From assembly GCA_035299065.1 (NCBI GenBank), contig DATGXI010000172.1:1-50596 (forward strand): DNA of 50,596 nt, read 5' to 3'. A program made the translations under genes and the position numbers. The notes below the pieces were generated by a model. It was not told the origin of the DNA. It made no database searches and was given only the letters and a program-made list of their open reading frames with translations. How positions within the stretch are numbered: position 1 is the first letter of the stretch; the number at the start of each line of letters is the position of its first letter. This document shows positions 16,984-25,718 of the stretch, in pieces. This DNA comes from DASPJQ01 sp035299065 (GTDB taxonomy: Bacteria > Bacteroidota > Bacteroidia > Flavobacteriales_D > UBA2798).

Positions 16984-18189
16984 TTACCAGTTTGCCGCTT
17001 TCCAGTCAATTTCTTCTTTTCGTTTATCCGTTTTTTTCACGTTAAATCCGAATGATAAACCAAAGCGCCAACCGTATTTACCAGGAACAACGTACCCATT
17101 AACAGGAATGTTTAATTTACCTGATTTAAACGTGCGTCCAAACCCAAACACGAACCCTGAAGTTAATTCAAGTTCACCGCGGCTGTCAAGACGTTTTACA
17201 ATAGGAAAACTGGTAAAATTGGTGTCGTTGCGGTGGTCGGCCAATAACTCCCAGTTTCCATCGGCATCATAAAATCCCTGTGCACGTTTTACCGGAAAAA
17301 GAACCGGACCAAAAGCAAATTCCCAGCCGTGCCTGTTGTCACGAAATCCATTCAATATAGCAAGGTTTGGAATAACACGGCCCTGATCCATGCCGCTCAA
17401 CATCGGAATGAATTCAAATAAAGCCTGGAAATTTCCTTCGTTCAGGTATTGCACTTCAAACTGGTAGCCGAACTGGAACATTGCCGGATAACCATCGTAA
17501 CCTCCGTCTTCTGCTTTACGGCTTAGCATATTTGCCTGGTCACCTGTTAACATGGTTAATCCCATGCGCGGCCCATTCAAACACAGCCTTGATTGGTTTG
17601 GATTGTTTTGCGATCCTTCGTAATTGTTTTTCTTACTTAAGCGTTGCGCCATTAGCGGATCGGTTTCAAAACCGAATAATTCGCGCATGGTGATAGTAGT
17701 CATTGCCTGCAATTCGGCAGGGAGATTTAAAAATTCATGCACTGCCGACTTTTCTATTTTCTGTGTTTTTACATCAACTAAACGCAATGAATAAATAATG
17801 TTGTTGCCAATTAATTCAATGGTACCCGTAAGCATTTTATCGCTTTTAATGGTTGAACCAATTTCAACAAGACAAATTTTACCGTAACAGTTATTGATTT
17901 GCAATTTATTTTTTTCAATCAGGTAGGTCACATCGTAACGATCCATTACCTCGTATACATCCAGCTTTTCAAGTTCCAGCCGAACAAGGTTACCAGCCTG
18001 TATAGGATCAAGCGTAACACCTTTGGTGTCCAGTGACAATACGCTTACCGTTTGTTTTTTACGTAACGTGTCCGATGCGGCAATTGCATTGGTAGTTATG
18101 AATAAAAGCAGCGCAAGGAATAACCACTTTGTTGCCTGCAGGTTTAATTGCTTTAAAAAGCGGGTTAAATACATGTTTGTTGTGCTCAT
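16984..18189 (-). CDS. Exported protein with CsgG/TolB-like N-terminal domain, unknown function
   Basis: I start the gene at the ATG giving MSTTNMYLTRFLKQ. The longer frame to 18231 only adds 14 residues before the signal sequence. A signal peptide or N-terminal anchor follows (WLFLALLLFITTNAIAA, about 22-38). Residues about 45-160 (VSVLSLDTKGV, LVRLELEKLDVYEVMDRYDV, LTGTIELIGNNIIYSLRLVDVKTQKI) resemble the CsgG/LpoB/TolB-N fold. The C-terminal half has beta-rich, Gly/aromatic stretches (NRHGWEFAFGPVLFP, GELELTSGFVFGFGRTF, GWRFGLSFGFNV) that look like a small outer-membrane barrel. A periplasmic to outer-membrane role is likely, but I cannot name it. It is transcribed away from the gene at 18370. 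Confidence 0.75.
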   Translation of the reverse strand: MSTTNMYLTRFLKQLNLQATKWLFLALLLFITTNAIAASDTLRKKQTVSVLSLDTKGVTLDPIQAGNLVRLELEKLDVYEVMDRYDVTYLIEKNKLQINNCYGKICLVEIGSTIKSDKMLTGTIELIGNNIIYSLRLVDVKTQKIEKSAVHEFLNLPAELQAMTTITMRELFGFETDPLMAQRLSKKNNYEGSQNNPNQSRLCLNGPRMGLTMLTGDQANMLSRKAEDGGYDGYPAMFQFGYQFEVQYLNEGNFQALFEFIPMLSGMDQGRVIPNLAILNGFRDNRHGWEFAFGPVLFPVKRAQGFYDADGNWELLADHRNDTNFTSFPIVKRLDSRGELELTSGFVFGFGRTFKSGKLNIPVNGYVVPGKYGWRFGLSFGFNVKKTDKRKEEIDWKAANW

Positions 18190-18369
18190 AGTTTTTGTTT
18201 TTGTTGGTACTGCGTATATGTTGAAGCGCACCGGTTAATTTTAAGTAAAGCTATAGCCTTGTGTTTCAACGCCCAAAAACTACATGAAAAAAATGATTCT
18301 TAAAACATGGGTCATTTAACTTATTTTCATATATTTACGATCTCCCAAAAGCCAAAAAACTGATTTCAA

Positions 18370-19863
18370 ATGGATGATATTAAGGACGTGATCATGCTCA
18401 TGACCGAGCGTGATAAAAACAATTTTATTCGCTTCCTGAACGTTGAAAAAGAAAAAGAAAGTCGTGATGACCTCGAAATTTTTAATGAGCTGGCTAACTC
18501 CAACGGAAAAGAAAAGAAAAAATTCAAGCAAAAAAATGATAAAGACGCTTACCATCAAAACCGTAAGCGGCTAATGGAAAAGCTGACTGATTATTATGTA
18601 CTGAAATCGCGAAAGGATGACATTACCGGAGCATCAAAAGTTTCGGGGCTAATGACCATGTGTAAATTTTTGTTTGAAGGAAAAATGAACCGGCTTGGCT
18701 GGAAAATTGCGCGTAAGGCCGAAAAACTTGCCTGGGAAACCGAACAATACACCACGCTCAATTCGCTTTACTTAATGATGATTGAACATTCTGAAAGTTT
18801 TCATGCCATTGACATACGCACCCTCATTCGTAAAAAAAGTGAAGCCCATAAATTAGCACAGCTGGAAGAAAACATTATTGTAACCACGCAAATCATCAAA
18901 CAAAAATTACACGAAGTAAAAGCCAGTGGAAAAAGTTTAAATTTTAGCGTGTTTCTTGATTCCATGCTCCGGAAGGCAAAACTGAACAATACCGTTTTTG
19001 AAAACCCCAAACACATTTACAACATTATTCATGTAGTGCGAAGTTCATTCCTGGCCATTCGTAACATCAAGCAGTTTGAGGAATTTATTTTAGAGCAATA
19101 CCATACCATTGAAAAAAAATACGGGTTCAAAAAACAACATCATCATTTAAAAATTGAGTTGTTGTATATGATAGCCCACGTATTGTACCGTAACCGTAAA
19201 TATACCGAGAGTATGGACTATTTGCGCCAGATGTATGCAGCCATGAACGATCACGGCAAATCACATTACCGCGCGTACTACCCTAAATATGTTTCGTTAT
19301 TGGGAAGTATTAAATGTTTTACGGGTAAGATTAACGAAGCCATTGAAATACACGAACGTATTTTATTTAAGGACCGCCAACCCATAAGCATTAAAGACGA
19401 ATTAAACATGCACTTAAACATTGCTGTGTTTTATGCCTTCAATAAACAATTTGCCAAAACACAAGCCATATTTAAAGGACAAAAACACCGCGATGAATGG
19501 ATAGAGAATAAAATGGGCCGCGAATTCGTGTTGCGTAAAAACATGGTACATGCTTTAACCATGTACGATTTACGTATGGAAGAAGAAGCCCTTGAAAAAC
19601 TAAACCAGATCAAAAAACAAAACATGGATTTATTTGCATTGCCACAATATGAAAAAGTAGGCGTGTACATTGACATGTTAATTGCTTACGTAAAAGATCC
19701 TACTGAAATATCGGCACGGCACTTTATGACAAACATGAGTACTTCATCCGATAAATTTAACCTTGCGCAGGAAGAAAACAAGACCATTGCATTTTTTGGA
19801 TGGCTAATGGCCAAGTTAAAACAAACCGATTATTATAAGCTGGTGTTGAGCATGGTTAAATAG
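18370..19863 (+). CDS. Cytoplasmic alpha-helical repeat protein, unknown function
   Basis: The 497-residue product has no signal peptide or membrane segment. It starts with a charged region (to about 85) and then appears entirely alpha-helical. Pairs of helices resemble TPR-like repeats, for example RLGWKIARKAEKLAWETEQ (about 107-125), YRNRKYTESMDYLRQMYAA, CFTGKINEAIEIHERILF and MEEEALEKLNQIKKQ. Bacteroidota encode many such proteins of unknown role. It stands alone, and its last eight bases overlap the end of the convergent ABC transporter gene. Confidence 0.72.
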   Translation: MDDIKDVIMLMTERDKNNFIRFLNVEKEKESRDDLEIFNELANSNGKEKKKFKQKNDKDAYHQNRKRLMEKLTDYYVLKSRKDDITGASKVSGLMTMCKFLFEGKMNRLGWKIARKAEKLAWETEQYTTLNSLYLMMIEHSESFHAIDIRTLIRKKSEAHKLAQLEENIIVTTQIIKQKLHEVKASGKSLNFSVFLDSMLRKAKLNNTVFENPKHIYNIIHVVRSSFLAIRNIKQFEEFILEQYHTIEKKYGFKKQHHHLKIELLYMIAHVLYRNRKYTESMDYLRQMYAAMNDHGKSHYRAYYPKYVSLLGSIKCFTGKINEAIEIHERILFKDRQPISIKDELNMHLNIAVFYAFNKQFAKTQAIFKGQKHRDEWIENKMGREFVLRKNMVHALTMYDLRMEEEALEKLNQIKKQNMDLFALPQYEKVGVYIDMLIAYVKDPTEISARHFMTNMSTSSDKFNLAQEENKTIAFFGWLMAKLKQTDYYKLVLSMVK

Positions 19864-21667
19864 ACATCTGCATTGAATACAGTTTATTGAACTTACCATC
19901 CCTGGCCAAAAGATCTGAATGCGAGCCCTGCTCTATGATTTGACCATGATCAAACACAAGTATCATGTCCACATTACGAACAGTAGATAAACGATGTGCA
20001 ACCACTACCGTTGTTCTGCCTTTCATTAATTTATCCAATGCATCCTGAACCAAACGTTCACTTTCACTATCAAGGCTACTGGTTGCTTCATCCAGCAATA
20101 AAATCACAGGATCCTTTAATACAGCCCTTGCAATGGCTATGCGTTGTTTTTGCCCGCCCGATAATTGAATGCCGCGATTGCCTACCAGGGTATCAAACCC
20201 ATCGGGAAAACTGTTGATGAAATCAAGTGCGTTGGCTTGCCTGGCCGCTTCTTTTATTTCATCCAGTGTTGCACCGGGTTTTCCATAGGAAATGTTATCG
20301 CGAATGGTGCCGCTGAACAAAATCACCTCCTGCGGAACCAATGCCATATGATTACGCAATTCAGTCAAATCATATTCACTGGCATTCTTATCATCGTACT
20401 TAATATTTCCCGAATACTCGTGGTAAAATTGAAGTAACAGGGAAACAATGGTTGATTTTCCGCTTCCTGATGAGCCTACCAAAGCCAATTGTTGGCCGGG
20501 ATTGACGGAAAACGAAACGTTGTTCAGCACCTGCATATCAGGGCGCGTAGGGTAACTGAAGCTTACATTTTCAAAAGTGAGTTTTCCTTTTAAAATGCGT
20601 TCTGAATTTTTTGTAGTTGAAATATTTACACTTTCGGTTGGCTGGTCAATCAGGTCCATTAACTTCTCGGTTCCACCCACCGTTTTTTGTATGCCTGAAA
20701 ACAATTCAGGAATACTTCCAAATGAAATACCAATAAAAAGTGTGTAAAAAAGAAACGAGAAAAATTCGGATTCTGACAACTGGAATGTTTGAACCATGTT
20801 GGCGCCATTCCAAATCACATAGGTAATTCCGCTAAACATGCAAAACATAATAACAGCAATGAAAAATCCACGGGATACTGAATTTTTTATGGCCAGGCGT
20901 TTTGCTTCTCCGGTTAGCTTGTTGTAACGCGAACGTTCAAAATATTCGTTTGTAAATGCTTTTACACCCACTATTCCCGTCAATGTTTCTTCCACTACCT
21001 GGTTTGATTCGGCAATCCTGTCCTGTTGTGCTTTTGACATTTTGCGAATGTAACGGCCCCAAAAAACTGCTATAAGTGCCAATACCGGTATAACCGCAAG
21101 CATAATAAGCGACAGTTTTATGGAAATAAATGCCAGCGCAACAATACAAATTATCACGGTAAGAATCTGCCTGAAAAATTCGGTTATGGTTACAGCAAGT
21201 GTTTCCTGAATAAGCATAATGTCAGAACTAATGCGCGATGAAAGCTCACCTACTTTGTTTCGGTTGAAAAAATCCATGGGCATGCTAACCATTTTACTGT
21301 AGGCATCGTTTCTCAAATCATTGGTTACACTTTCAACTACACGTGTGCCGAAATAAATCCTGAAAAAAGAAAATATAGCCTGCGACCCAAAAACAATGAA
21401 TAAAAGAAGGGCTACTGCATTTGTGTTCCCAAGATCGGTTATGTCAAAACCCGGGTCATTCAGCTTTGCAGCTTTTGCATCATCATCAGCACCACCCAAT
21501 AAATTTCCCATTAGCAATGGAAAAAGCATGGATGTTGCGCTTGACAAAACAAGAAAAATAAGGCTGATAATGTAAAGGCCGCGGTAAGGTCGCATGTACG
21601 TAAACACACGCATTGCCTTGCGATACGATTCTTTAGTAAGTTTGATTTTTTCCCGTTCCTTTGCCAT
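19856..21667 (-). CDS. ABC exporter, fused permease-ATPase (MsbA-like)
   Basis: The 603-residue half-transporter has six membrane helices in the N-terminal ABC_membrane domain (about 30-330). An ATPase domain follows with Walker A GSSGSGKST (about 403-411), Q-loop ALVPQEV, signature LSGGQ, Walker B VILLLDEATSSLD and the H-loop VVAHRLS. As a homodimer it should export a lipid, lipid A precursor or drug. Sequence alone does not separate MsbA from other type IV exporters. It is transcribed alone and overlaps the preceding convergent gene by eight bases. Confidence 0.93.
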   Translation of the reverse strand: MAKEREKIKLTKESYRKAMRVFTYMRPYRGLYIISLIFLVLSSATSMLFPLLMGNLLGGADDDAKAAKLNDPGFDITDLGNTNAVALLLFIVFGSQAIFSFFRIYFGTRVVESVTNDLRNDAYSKMVSMPMDFFNRNKVGELSSRISSDIMLIQETLAVTITEFFRQILTVIICIVALAFISIKLSLIMLAVIPVLALIAVFWGRYIRKMSKAQQDRIAESNQVVEETLTGIVGVKAFTNEYFERSRYNKLTGEAKRLAIKNSVSRGFFIAVIMFCMFSGITYVIWNGANMVQTFQLSESEFFSFLFYTLFIGISFGSIPELFSGIQKTVGGTEKLMDLIDQPTESVNISTTKNSERILKGKLTFENVSFSYPTRPDMQVLNNVSFSVNPGQQLALVGSSGSGKSTIVSLLLQFYHEYSGNIKYDDKNASEYDLTELRNHMALVPQEVILFSGTIRDNISYGKPGATLDEIKEAARQANALDFINSFPDGFDTLVGNRGIQLSGGQKQRIAIARAVLKDPVILLLDEATSSLDSESERLVQDALDKLMKGRTTVVVAHRLSTVRNVDMILVFDHGQIIEQGSHSDLLARDGKFNKLYSMQMSI

Positions 21668-21833
21668 TTGCCTGCGAATTTATACAATTTCGCCCGCGTG
21701 GTTATGAAAAACCGGTGGCTATGGGTAAAAAGGCGGTAATAGTTGCCTGAATTTATTTCAACGCCAATATTTTTGACATTATTATGACAAATCTATGTCT
21801 TGCTTTGAAAAAAAGCAACGTTTCAACGTTGAC

Positions 21834-22052
21834 TTAACGCGTTCCGCAGCGTTCCTTTGGAATAAGTTCCAGCTTGCGCTCAGCGTTGGGCTTTTCACCT
21901 TGTTGTACAGTTGCAACAGGTTTCTTCTCCTTTTTGTGCTTCTTCAACTCAATGGCCTTACCCGAGGGATGAACTTTTGAATGTGAAGGCTCCTGCGCCA
22001 TACCGCTTGCCATAAAACAAAACAGGACGGCTGTTAACACTATCTTTTGCAT
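21834..22052 (-). CDS. Small Lys-rich secreted protein, unknown function
   Basis: The 72-residue product starts with a good signal peptide (MQKIVLTAVLFCFMASGMAQ). The mature part of about 52 residues is strongly basic (KKHKKEKKP) and has no Cys until one near the end (ERCGTR). A full Bacteroidota promoter sits 24 to 54 bp upstream, which supports it as a real gene. It is divergent from the orphan response regulator at 22137, with a perfect dyad between them. That pairing suggests the regulator controls it. The family is not recognised. Confidence 0.65.
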   Translation of the reverse strand: MQKIVLTAVLFCFMASGMAQEPSHSKVHPSGKAIELKKHKKEKKPVATVQQGEKPNAERKLELIPKERCGTR

Positions 22053-22075
22053 ATCAGTTTCTTTAAAAAGGTTAC

Positions 22076-22106
22076 CAAATTTAATTCATTGCAAAACATA
22101 TTGCAA
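22076..22106 (-). promoter_or_regulatory. Promoter of the small Lys-rich secreted protein gene
   Basis: On the minus strand TTG (22106-22104) and TAAATTTG (22083-22076) are separated by 20 bp, a complete match to the Bacteroidota -33/-7 pattern. The start codon lies about 24 bp downstream. Confidence 0.7.
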
Positions 22107-22107
22107 T
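22088..22107. promoter_or_regulatory. Perfect dyad between divergent promoters, candidate operator
   Basis: ATTGCAA (22088-22094) and TTGCAAT (22101-22107) form a perfect 7-bp inverted repeat around AACATA. The dyad covers the -33 element of the leftward gene and touches the -7 box of the rightward response regulator gene (TACCTTTG, 22107-22114). A protein bound here would affect both promoters. Confidence 0.6.
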
Positions 22108-22114
22108 ACCTTTG
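22107..22114 (+). promoter_or_regulatory. -7 box of the orphan response regulator promoter
   Basis: TACCTTTG matches TAnnTTTG in full. The best upstream element is imperfect: TTC at 19 bp spacing, or TTG at 15 bp. That would fit a promoter needing an activator. Confidence 0.5.
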
Positions 22115-22136
22115 CCAAACTAATTACCAATGAAAA

Positions 22137-22820
22137 ATGAAACCCAAAGTACTCATAGTTGAAGATGAAGTCAATTTAATGGAATTGCTCATTATTAATC
22201 TTGAAGACGAAGGTTACGAATGCCTGAGTGCAAACAATGGAAAACTGGCGCTTGAGATTGTAGAAAAAACGGTTCCGGACCTTGTATTGCTGGATGTCAT
22301 GTTGCCACTGGTAAACGGGTTTGAAGTTGCCGCTAAATTGCAACAGGATCATCCCAAATTACCCATCATATTTTTAACCGCCCGGGGCGATGATAAAGAC
22401 AAAATAAAAGGCCTGAAAGCCGGGGCGGTTGACTATATATCCAAACCCTTTAACCTGGAAGAGCTATTACTACGAGTTAACGTGCACCTCAAGAACTTAC
22501 AACCGGTAAAACTTGAAAAATTTTTAAAAATTGGTGATTATCAAATAAATGTAGAGACTTTTGAAATTGCTTTAGATGGAAAAATAGTAGCCGAAGCCGG
22601 TAAAAAGGAAATGCAACTCCTTCAATTACTGGTTGAAAATGCAGGAAAGGTGGTTTCGCGCGAGCTCATCATGTCAAAAATATGGGGCAATGAGGTGGAC
22701 ACAACCTCAAGAACCATTGATAATTATATACTTACACTAAGAAAATGGTTTAATGAAGATCCAAAAAATCCCCGTTTCTTCCATTCCATCCGGGGTGTAG
22801 GCTATAAACTCACCCCGTGA
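22137..22820 (+). CDS. Orphan response regulator, OmpR/PhoB family
   Basis: The 227-residue protein has a receiver domain with Glu9-Asp10-Glu11, phospho-acceptor Asp53, Thr80 in FLTARGD and Lys102 in ISKPF. A winged-helix DNA-binding domain covers about 128-226 (EMQLLQLLVENAGKVVSRELI, SRTIDNYILTLRKWF, RGVGYKL). No histidine kinase gene is adjacent, so its partner must lie elsewhere. The start ATG is immediately preceded by a second ATG in another frame (ATGAAAAATGA), which gives a tiny upstream overlapping frame of no clear meaning. Confidence 0.92.
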   Translation: MKPKVLIVEDEVNLMELLIINLEDEGYECLSANNGKLALEIVEKTVPDLVLLDVMLPLVNGFEVAAKLQQDHPKLPIIFLTARGDDKDKIKGLKAGAVDYISKPFNLEELLLRVNVHLKNLQPVKLEKFLKIGDYQINVETFEIALDGKIVAEAGKKEMQLLQLLVENAGKVVSRELIMSKIWGNEVDTTSRTIDNYILTLRKWFNEDPKNPRFFHSIRGVGYKLTP

Positions 22821-22915
22821 CTTAAGGCACAAGCAACCTTTTTTTAGTCCAATCGTCTTATTATTGAAATTAGGTTACTTGCTACCTCCTGATTTCGCTG
22901 GTTTTAAAAGATTCA

Positions 22916-22967
22916 GGGGAAGATGTATTACTCCCAACCCAACAACAACATCTTCCCCGGATTTTTT
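22916..22967 (+). terminator. Strong hairpin terminator between convergent genes
   Basis: GGGGAAGATGT (22916-22926) pairs perfectly with ACATCTTCCCC (22948-22958), an 11-bp stem with a 21-nt loop, followed by GGA and six T. It ends transcription from the response regulator gene and may work in both directions, since the nuclease gene ends at 22969. The large loop is unusual. Confidence 0.75.
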
Positions 22968-22968
22968 C

Positions 22969-25665
22969 TCAATGACAAAACTCACAATACTTACTTTTTT
23001 CATTGTGCACAAGTACACTTGACGCATTAAGCATTTCAGTAGTGATCATTGTCAAATATTCATCCATTAACTTAATTCCCGAGAGAGAATCAATGTCAAC
23101 TGCAAAAAACTGAGACGATCCGGTTGCCAGTGGTATAATACTGGCTGTTGATTTTTGAGCCGCGAAATTAGCTGCTACCAGTTTTTTATAGAGAAGAAGT
23201 TGAATTAATTTATCCTTTGAAGCATAAGTGTCCATGGCCAGATTTTTTGGAATATTCAGGTATTCCTCCTCTATTCTTCCGGTTTTAAAATCATAAATAA
23301 AATATTCTCCCGCTTTATTTTTAAGCAGCAAATCTATTCCGCCAATAAGCTTAACCGGCTTTCCATTTACCTGCGTAATGCATTCCAATTTTAATTCGGT
23401 GCCCTCCACAATTTTTCCTGCAAGACTGAATTCCCCTGGTGATTTTTGTTTTTCGAGGAATGACCATATCATTTTTTTTACCAGCTGAAACGCCAAAAAG
23501 TTTTGACCGGAGCTGAAATTATATGTTTTGAATTTATCACTTACTATAATTTGCCGCAAAACAGTTTCCATGTTTTCCTGCGCAAGCGCAAAAAATTCAA
23601 AGGTTAGTTCTTTACCTGTTATGGTAGCGAACAGGGCTTCAAAATACGCATGTACAATGTTTCCAATATCTGACTCATCAACCTGCACAAAATCTTTTGG
23701 AGTTTTAAAACCCAAAATATACTTGTGGTAGAAATCAAGACGGCATTTTGCAAAAGTACTTAGCATGGTTGCTGAAAATCCCTGCTGCATCAATTCATGC
23801 AGGCGTTCGAAATAAAACGGTGATTTTTCAGCGGTAAATTCACCGGGAATATCACTTAAACTGGCATCAACCTGGTGCGTTTGCACGGTTATTTGCGTAT
23901 TTATTTCAGCCAGTTCTTTTTCAACCTGCAATAAATAACGGCTGCGTTCGGCCTGTTGCAACAATTCGTTTTGGGTGTTGTAAAATATATGTGCGGTTGA
24001 TGCCCGCTGAATTAAACGGTAAAAATAATAGGCATAAACGGCATCCTGCTCGGTTTTTCCAGGCAGGTGAAAATAATTTCTTAAATCATAGGGAATATAT
24101 CCGGCATAATTGGTTTGTGCAGGCAAATAACCTTCATTGGCCGATAGAATAAATACATTTTCAAAGTCAAGCGCACGTGTCTCCAGCATTCCCATGATTT
24201 GAATACCAGCCAAAGGTTCACCCACAAAAGCAAGCGGATAATTTCGTGTAAATTTTGTAAAAAGTTGCTTGAACACGTACCAGCTGGTAATGTTTTTTGC
24301 AAACCCGGGAAGCAAACTTAATTTATTAAACGCTTCAAGGTAATGCGCATAAATTTCAGCATGAATGCTTTGATCGCTCATGCTTTCAAGCTTTTCATTT
24401 ATAAACGGAATCATTTTCAAAATAAATTCCATTGGTGATTTGGCTGCGGCTTCCAATAAATTGCTGACTGGAGTTGCCGCATATGCTTTTAACAATTCTT
24501 CGCGATTGGTAAGTATAACCTCATCGGCCAAACGAATGTTTAGAAACGATGCAGTGGCTTCGGCAAACTGGTCCAACACCTGGCGCTGTATAAATGTTTT
24601 GCTGCGTGTAAAAGCAATGTGAAGTTCAATTAAAGCGGTAAAAAAATCGTTGGCTGCTGTAAACCGCAAGGGCCAACCCATGGTAACGTTTACCCGCAGC
24701 AATTGGGCCGGCAAACTGTTGATTAAAACCGGTAACAATTGCTCATTGCACAATACAATGGCCGTACGCTCCAATTGCTCTTTTGGCAAGGTCATTAACA
24801 ACCGAACAAGTTCACTGCATTGCAGGGCCTCGCCATTGCTTTCGTAATAGTGAATTGCTTTTGGCTGCGACTTTAATGCATCAGCATTGATCAGTTCAAG
24901 TTTACCGGTATTCTTGTAATGGTTGCGTATGAATAAACCTGCTTCGTGCGCATCGTTGTTCACATAATAATTATCGGCATCAAAAAACAATTTGGCCTGG
25001 TTGTTTTCCTGTAGGTAATTCATGAGCACCGACTCACATTTTGTCAACGCATTAAAACCTGCAAATAAATAAATGCGGTTGTCCTGTTCAGCAAAAACAC
25101 TGTTTAAGTTGGAAGCAATGTGGCGGTTGATCATGCCGCTATACCCCACTTTATGCTGCAAAAGATATTCTTGTAGTTTTTGATAATACAGCGGAAGTTT
25201 AATCCAAAAATCGCTGAGGCGTTGCTGGCCAGGGCTTAATTGTTCTCGGTCAAAACTCCACTCTTCAATTTCTTTTATGTCGCGTAAATTTTTGTATAGC
25301 GATTTTGCATCAAGCATGTAATTGTCCAGCTCATTAAAATCGCCAAGCAAGGGCGGGGCCCAGGTAAAAAAAGTTTCAAAGGGTTCTGGATCTTTTTCAA
25401 GACTGCAATACACTTCGTAAAAATGAAAAACCAATTCAACCTGGGTAAGTTTTGAAAAAGGTGAAAGGCGGTCAAACAGGTCGGTAAGGGTAATAATTTC
25501 CGGTAAAATTGCCGCTTTTTTTTGCTGTTCCAGCAATGCCGTAAAGCAACCTGAAAAGAAGCGTATGGAACGTTTTGCAGGAACCACAAGGGTAACGCGG
25601 TGCAGTTCAGGATAATTATTCAATACCTGGGCACATACACTGTTTACGAAGGTGGTTTGTGACAT
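22969..25665 (-). CDS. AddB-like helicase-nuclease protein with C-terminal PD-(D/E)XK nuclease
   Basis: The 898-residue protein resembles the AddB/RexB-type subunit of double-strand-break processing enzymes in Bacteroidota. The N-terminal two thirds look like a degenerate superfamily I helicase (for example VPAKRSIRFFSGCF, where a P-loop would lie, and IMGMLETRALDFENVFILSANEGYLP). The nuclease domain shows IGNIVHAYFEALF, GGIDLLL with Asp778, YDFKTG with Asp792, and the QLLLY motif at 822-826. Iron-sulfur ligands appear as Cys in TFAKCRLDFYHKYILGF and Cys894/Cys897, but the protein stops at CEFCH, so a fourth Cys is missing. The helicase partner is not adjacent. It is divergent from hemB with only 53 bp between the starts. 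Confidence 0.82.
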   Translation of the reverse strand: MSQTTFVNSVCAQVLNNYPELHRVTLVVPAKRSIRFFSGCFTALLEQQKKAAILPEIITLTDLFDRLSPFSKLTQVELVFHFYEVYCSLEKDPEPFETFFTWAPPLLGDFNELDNYMLDAKSLYKNLRDIKEIEEWSFDREQLSPGQQRLSDFWIKLPLYYQKLQEYLLQHKVGYSGMINRHIASNLNSVFAEQDNRIYLFAGFNALTKCESVLMNYLQENNQAKLFFDADNYYVNNDAHEAGLFIRNHYKNTGKLELINADALKSQPKAIHYYESNGEALQCSELVRLLMTLPKEQLERTAIVLCNEQLLPVLINSLPAQLLRVNVTMGWPLRFTAANDFFTALIELHIAFTRSKTFIQRQVLDQFAEATASFLNIRLADEVILTNREELLKAYAATPVSNLLEAAAKSPMEFILKMIPFINEKLESMSDQSIHAEIYAHYLEAFNKLSLLPGFAKNITSWYVFKQLFTKFTRNYPLAFVGEPLAGIQIMGMLETRALDFENVFILSANEGYLPAQTNYAGYIPYDLRNYFHLPGKTEQDAVYAYYFYRLIQRASTAHIFYNTQNELLQQAERSRYLLQVEKELAEINTQITVQTHQVDASLSDIPGEFTAEKSPFYFERLHELMQQGFSATMLSTFAKCRLDFYHKYILGFKTPKDFVQVDESDIGNIVHAYFEALFATITGKELTFEFFALAQENMETVLRQIIVSDKFKTYNFSSGQNFLAFQLVKKMIWSFLEKQKSPGEFSLAGKIVEGTELKLECITQVNGKPVKLIGGIDLLLKNKAGEYFIYDFKTGRIEEEYLNIPKNLAMDTYASKDKLIQLLLYKKLVAANFAAQKSTASIIPLATGSSQFFAVDIDSLSGIKLMDEYLTMITTEMLNASSVLVHNEKSKYCEFCH

Positions 25666-25718
25666 TTGTATGACAAATTACTAATATTTAATCTACTATC
25701 TTCGTCAAAAAATTAAAC

